A stretch of DNA of 15,654 nt from Rhodoferax sp. (GTDB lineage: Bacteria > Pseudomonadota > Gammaproteobacteria > Burkholderiales > Burkholderiaceae_C). Below are positions 12,391 through 15,654 of this stretch, in pieces. The notes beneath the pieces were generated by a model. The model had not been told where the DNA came from. It made no database searches and was given only the letters and a program-made list of their open reading frames with translations. The position numbers and the translations under genes are program-made. Positions within the stretch are counted from its first letter, which is position 1. Each line of letters begins with the position of its first letter. Where the stretch lies: the NCBI GenBank assembly GCA_028711355.1, contig JAQTSL010000046.1:1-15654 (forward strand), written 5' to 3'.

Positions 12391-13685
12391 CCCGGGCGCT
12401 GCTGCAACCGTGCCAGCACCTTGTCGATGCGTTTGCCGTCCAGGTCCACCACCTCAAACTCCCAGCCAGCGCAAGGGATGTTTTCTCCCGTGATCGGCAA
12501 ATGCCCGCAGACAGACATCAGCAACCCAGCCAAGGTGTTGTAACGGCCACGGTCCTGGTCAGGTAACTCATCAATCTCAAGCCGGGACTTGAGTTCGTTG
12601 ACCGGCATCACGCCGTCCAGCAGCCAACTGCCGTCGTCGCGCGGCGTCGCCCAGGCATCAGTCTTGATGCCAGACTTGAGTTCACCGGTGATCGCCTCCA
12701 GCAAGTCGTGCGGCGTCAGCATACCTTGCACCACACCATATTCATCGACTACCAGCACCAGCCGCCCGACCTTGGCGCGAAACTGCTCCAGCAACTCCAT
12801 GCCGTTGAGCGTTTCGGGTATGAATACGGCCGAAGTGACGTAGTCGCCAATGGTCCCTGGCGCCTGTGCTCCGAGCTCCAGCAAATACGCCACGCTGATT
12901 TTTCCGATCACGTCGTCGAGCGAGCCGCGACACACCGGGTACCACGAATGCGCCTGGTGCGCACCATCACGACCGACCTTTTGCAAACTTTCGGCCACGG
13001 TCATGCCCGCGTCGAGCCAGTCCACCTCAGCGCGCGGCACCATCAACGAGGTCAGTGGCCGACCGTCCAGGTCAAACACGTTTTGCACCATCTGGTGTTC
13101 GTGCGCCTCGATCACACCCGCATCCACCCCCTCTTCCAGGCTGGCGCTGATTTCTTCTTCAGTCATGCCGCGCACCGCGTTGGCATCGATGCGTAGCAAC
13201 TTCAAAATAGCTGCGGTACTGCCCGACAGCAGTTTGACAAATGGCCCGGCCACGCGCGCCAGCCACAGCATCGGTTGCGCTACCAGCCGTGCTACCTGCT
13301 CGGGGTAAAGCTGGCCAATGCGCTTGGGCACCAACTCACCAAAAATAATGGTGGTAAAAGTGATCAGTGTCACCACCAGCGCCGTGGCCGTGAACGCCGC
13401 CGCCGCCTCAGCCAGCCCCAGCGCCTGCAACCAGCGCGCCAGCCCGGCGCTGAATGCCGCTTCTCCCACGATGCCATTGAGCACGCCAATTGACGTGATG
13501 CCGATCTGGATGGTGGATAAAAACTGGTTCGGGTTACCCAGCAGCGTCAGCGACGCCAGCGCACCCCGGTCGCCCTCTTCAGCCATGGCCGCCAGGCGTG
13601 CCTTGCGGCTAGCGGCCAACGCCAGCTCAGACATGGCAAACACACCATTGAGCAACGTCAAAAAAACAATCAGCAAAAATTCCAT
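12366..13685 (-). CDS. CorC/HlyC (CNNM-type) membrane protein with paired CBS domains
   Basis: This 439-residue protein starts MEFLLIVFLTLLNGVFAMSELALAAS, a CNNM (DUF21) transmembrane domain (about 1-190) with the conserved S-E-L-A and FGELVPKRIG (115-124) motifs. A CBS pair spans about 205-330, including MVPR (216-219) and PVCRGSLDDVIG. A CorC_HlyC domain (about 350-430) contains D-L-D-G-K-R-I-D-K-V. Members are thought to transport or regulate Mg2+/Co2+ or other divalent cations; several are annotated as hemolysins without direct proof. ATG 13685 was chosen because upstream codons are not family-like. It is 24 bp from the divergent apaH start and converges on the DUF218 gene. The actual substrate is uncertain. 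Confidence 0.92.
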   Translation of the reverse strand: MEFLLIVFLTLLNGVFAMSELALAASRKARLAAMAEEGDRGALASLTLLGNPNQFLSTIQIGITSIGVLNGIVGEAAFSAGLARWLQALGLAEAAAAFTATALVVTLITFTTIIFGELVPKRIGQLYPEQVARLVAQPMLWLARVAGPFVKLLSGSTAAILKLLRIDANAVRGMTEEEISASLEEGVDAGVIEAHEHQMVQNVFDLDGRPLTSLMVPRAEVDWLDAGMTVAESLQKVGRDGAHQAHSWYPVCRGSLDDVIGKISVAYLLELGAQAPGTIGDYVTSAVFIPETLNGMELLEQFRAKVGRLVLVVDEYGVVQGMLTPHDLLEAITGELKSGIKTDAWATPRDDGSWLLDGVMPVNELKSRLEIDELPDQDRGRYNTLAGLLMSVCGHLPITGENIPCAGWEFEVVDLDGKRIDKVLARLQQRPGQARPDSR

Positions 13686-13709
13686 GCGCAACAAACGACA
13701 ATGAGGATC

Positions 13710-14561
13710 ATGGCACTTTACCTGATTGGCGACTTGCAAGGCTGTGACGGCGCTTTGCAGCGTTTGCTGGACCAGCTTTCTTTTTCACCCAGCCGCGACA
13801 CGCTGTACTTTCTGGGTGACCTGGTCAACCGTGGTCCGGATTCTGCGGGCGTGCTGCGTCGGCTGATGGGCTATGGCGCAGCAGCCCAATGCCTGCTGGG
13901 CAACCACGACCTGCACCTGCTGGCCGTGGCGCACGGTGCGCGCCAGCCGGGGCGCCACGACACGCTACAAGCGCTGCTGCAGGCACCCGACTGCCCGGCC
14001 ATGCTGGAGTGGCTGCGCCAACAGTCGCTGGCGCGCTTGCTGGACCTCCACGGGCATCGCTATTTATTGGTTCACGCTGGCGTCCTGCCTGCCTGGAGTG
14101 CTACTAAAACAATTGCATTGGCGAATGAAGTGACCACCATTCTGCGCAGCGCCGAACTGCCCGAGATGCTGCACCAAATGTACGGCAATGCGCCCGATCA
14201 CTGGGATGAGGACTGGCGCGGCGCAGAGCGGCTACGCGTGATCATCAACGCCCTGACGCGGCTGCGCTTTTGCAGCGCCAGCGGCCAGATGGATCTATCC
14301 CTATCAGACCGCCCGGCGACAGCGCCAAGCGGCTTGATGCCTTGGTTTGACGTACCGGGGCGGCAAAGTTCTGACGTGACCGTCGCCTTTGGTCACTGGT
14401 CCACGCTGGGCTTGCTGGAGCGTGACAACCTGCTGGCGCTCGACACCGGCTGTGTATGGGGTGGGCAATTGAGCGCGGCGCGGCTGCCCACGCAAGCCGG
14501 TGAACATCACCATGAACTGATCCAGGTGACCTGCCCCCAGGCACAAAAACCCGGCAAGTAA
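13710..14561 (+). CDS. apaH: Symmetrical bis(5'-nucleosyl)-tetraphosphatase ApaH
   Basis: ApaH hydrolyses Ap4A to two ADP and can decap Np4-capped RNA. The 283-residue protein carries the phosphoprotein-phosphatase metal motifs: GDLQGC (residues 7-12), LGDLVNRGPDS (35-45), LLGNHDLHLL (62-71), LLVHAGVLPAW (119-129) and FGHWSTLGL (227-235). Gln10 replaces the His of GDxHG, a variant I recall in many beta- and gamma-proteobacterial ApaH proteins. ATG 13710 matches the family N-terminus; an in-frame ATG at 13701 would add M-R-I. A GAGG lies only 3 bases from 13710, too close for an ideal ribosome site. The gene ends 12 bp from the convergent helicase stop. Confidence 0.95.
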   Translation: MALYLIGDLQGCDGALQRLLDQLSFSPSRDTLYFLGDLVNRGPDSAGVLRRLMGYGAAAQCLLGNHDLHLLAVAHGARQPGRHDTLQALLQAPDCPAMLEWLRQQSLARLLDLHGHRYLLVHAGVLPAWSATKTIALANEVTTILRSAELPEMLHQMYGNAPDHWDEDWRGAERLRVIINALTRLRFCSASGQMDLSLSDRPATAPSGLMPWFDVPGRQSSDVTVAFGHWSTLGLLERDNLLALDTGCVWGGQLSAARLPTQAGEHHHELIQVTCPQAQKPGK

Positions 14562-14573
14562 CAACGACGCGCG

Positions 14574-15654
14574 CTAGCAGGCGCCGGCAAACAACGCCGC
14601 CACCTTGCGTTTGGGTTTGATGTTGCTGGACATACCGCGACCGGCGGGTTTGACCGCTGCCTCCCAGGCTGGTGCGGCTTCGGGTGGCAATGCGGGCTCG
14701 TAGGGTTTTTCAAAAAACGGATCCACCTGCGCCTGATGGCGGCGAAATTCAGCGCGCGGCGCGCGTGGCCGCTCGGCGTACGCTTCGCGTGCCGGCACAC
14801 CGTCGCGGTGTTGGTACAAACGGTGGCCGTCGTTGATATGACCTTGCTTGCGGATGTCTGGCAGGTCCTCGTCAAACTCAACCGGTTCCAGGTCGAATTT
14901 GGTCTTGAGCAGCTTTTCGATCTCGGCGACCTGGCGCAGATCGCTTTTGGCAACAAATGTCACCGCCAGACCAGCCTGACCAGCACGGCCGGTGCGGCCA
15001 ATGCGGTGCACGTAGTCTTCGGCATGAAACGGAATGTCAAAGTTGAACACCGCCGGCACGTCCTTGATGTCCAGACCACGCGCTGCCACGTCGGTGGCCA
15101 CCAGCAGATCAACCTCACCATTCTTGAAGGATTCGAGCGCCTTCAAACGCTCGTCCTGGCTCTTGTCACCGTGCAACGCGGTGGTATTGAGGCCCTCGCG
15201 CTCGAGCGAGCGCGCCAGCCGGGCACAACCGAGCTTGCTGTTGACGAAAACAAAGGCTTGCTTCAAGCCGCGCGACTTCAGAATCTGGTGCAGCGCACGG
15301 CGCTTGTCGTCGTCGCCGACGCTGTAAAAGTGTTGTTCGATGGTCGAGGCAGTGGCGTTGGACCTGGCCACTTCGATCGTCACCGGGTCTTGCAAATAGC
15401 TGTTGGCCAGGCGTTTGATTTCGGGCGAAAACGTGGCCGAAAAAAGCAGGGTGGTGCGCTGCTTGGGCAAAAAGCTCAGGATGCGCTGCAAATCAGGCAG
15501 AAAACCGATGTCTAGCATACGGTCGGCTTCGTCAAGCACCACGTATTCAACCTGGTTGAGCACACAGTTTTTGGCTTCAATGTGGTCCAACAGCCGCCCC
15601 GGCGTGGCCACCAGCACTTCAACGCCTTTTTTTAGCTCAGCGGTTTGCGGCTTC
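14574..15654 (-). CDS. rhlE: ATP-dependent DEAD-box RNA helicase, RhlE-like (N-terminus outside window)
   Basis: The frame is open to the right edge, so about 359 C-terminal residues are visible; the first readable residues are K-P-Q-T-A-E-L-K-K-G-V-E-V-L-V. Motifs in order are ATPGR (Ib), VLDEADRML (II), LLFSATF (III), FVFVNSK (IV), LVATDVAARGLDI (V) and HRIGRTGRAG (VI). A basic, low-complexity tail ends KRKVAALFAGAC. Motifs Q, I and Ia lie outside the window. RhlE proteins help ribosome maturation and RNA turnover. The DRMLDIGF form after DEAD and the PQTAEL-GVE-LVATPGR lead favour RhlE over DbpA, SrmB or CsdA. The tail is variable in the family. Confidence 0.93.
   Translation of the reverse strand, partial: KPQTAELKKGVEVLVATPGRLLDHIEAKNCVLNQVEYVVLDEADRMLDIGFLPDLQRILSFLPKQRTTLLFSATFSPEIKRLANSYLQDPVTIEVARSNATASTIEQHFYSVGDDDKRRALHQILKSRGLKQAFVFVNSKLGCARLARSLEREGLNTTALHGDKSQDERLKALESFKNGEVDLLVATDVAARGLDIKDVPAVFNFDIPFHAEDYVHRIGRTGRAGQAGLAVTFVAKSDLRQVAEIEKLLKTKFDLEPVEFDEDLPDIRKQGHINDGHRLYQHRDGVPAREAYAERPRAPRAEFRRHQAQVDPFFEKPYEPALPPEAAPAWEAAVKPAGRGMSSNIKPKRKVAALFAGAC

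Noticed and set aside
13196..13216. AAAATAGCTGCGG resembling the head of the dispersed repeat, in the CorC-like gene
   Set aside because: Only the AATAGCTGC core is shared, the GGGCTAGAG tail is absent, and the encoded residues fit the normal protein family.
14736..15515. 259-codon plus-strand open frame antisense to the RhlE-like gene
   Set aside because: The helicase motifs on the minus strand are complete and in order; the antisense product matches no family.

Overview
The window is chromosomal DNA of a beta-proteobacterium. A member of Burkholderiales/Comamonadaceae (Rhodoferax/Polaromonas-like) fits best. The support is the protein sequences, the folC-SPOR-cvpA-purF gene order, the high G+C of most genes, and three copies of a short dispersed repeat (ATAGCTRCT...GGGCTAGAG) that I associate from memory with that family. 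No rRNA, tRNA, CRISPR array, prophage or intact insertion sequence is visible. Almost all of the window is housekeeping coding sequence. The unusual material lies between genes.

Layout, left to right. Positions 1-4188 (minus strand) hold a tight operon read right to left: folC, a DedD-like SPOR protein, cvpA, purF, and the first codons of a further gene whose ATG overlaps the purF stop. In related bacteria that position is held by metZ. It combines folate polyglutamylation, cell-envelope/division functions and the first step of purine synthesis. Positions 4189-5526 are an accessory patch where accD would be expected upstream of folC. It holds a long perfect hairpin, a REPIN-like palindromic element, a RidA-family gene lacking the signature arginine, and a dispersed repeat. 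Positions 5527-7259 hold ppnP and argG on the plus strand. A 9-unit TPR protein follows at 7314-8372.

Positions 8469-11355 (plus) look like one regulatory operon: a secreted glycine-zipper protein, a small secreted PepSY protein, and a two-component pair that strongly resembles PhoP/PhoQ, with an ATGA overlap between the two. A PhoP-box-like direct repeat (CGTTCA-N5-GGTTCA) lies upstream of the first gene, which suggests an autoregulated envelope-stress or cation-responsive unit. A second, inverted copy of the REPIN-like element follows (11362-11604), itself interrupted by about 112 bp flanked by ATGAAA repeats. Positions 11620-12390 encode an ElyC/YdcF-type DUF218 protein that overlaps tail-to-tail with a CorC/HlyC-type transporter (12366-13685, minus). 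That gene is divergent, with a 24-bp gap, from apaH (13710-14561, plus). apaH converges on a RhlE-like DEAD-box helicase (14574 to the right edge, minus, N-terminus outside the window).

No wholly new multi-gene system stands out. The best candidates for a second look are the inverted pair of REPIN-like elements bracketing about 7 kb, the dispersed repeat read in frame inside folC and reused as the argG leader, the putative PhoP-type regulon with its divergent sensor domain, and the breakpoint next to folC.
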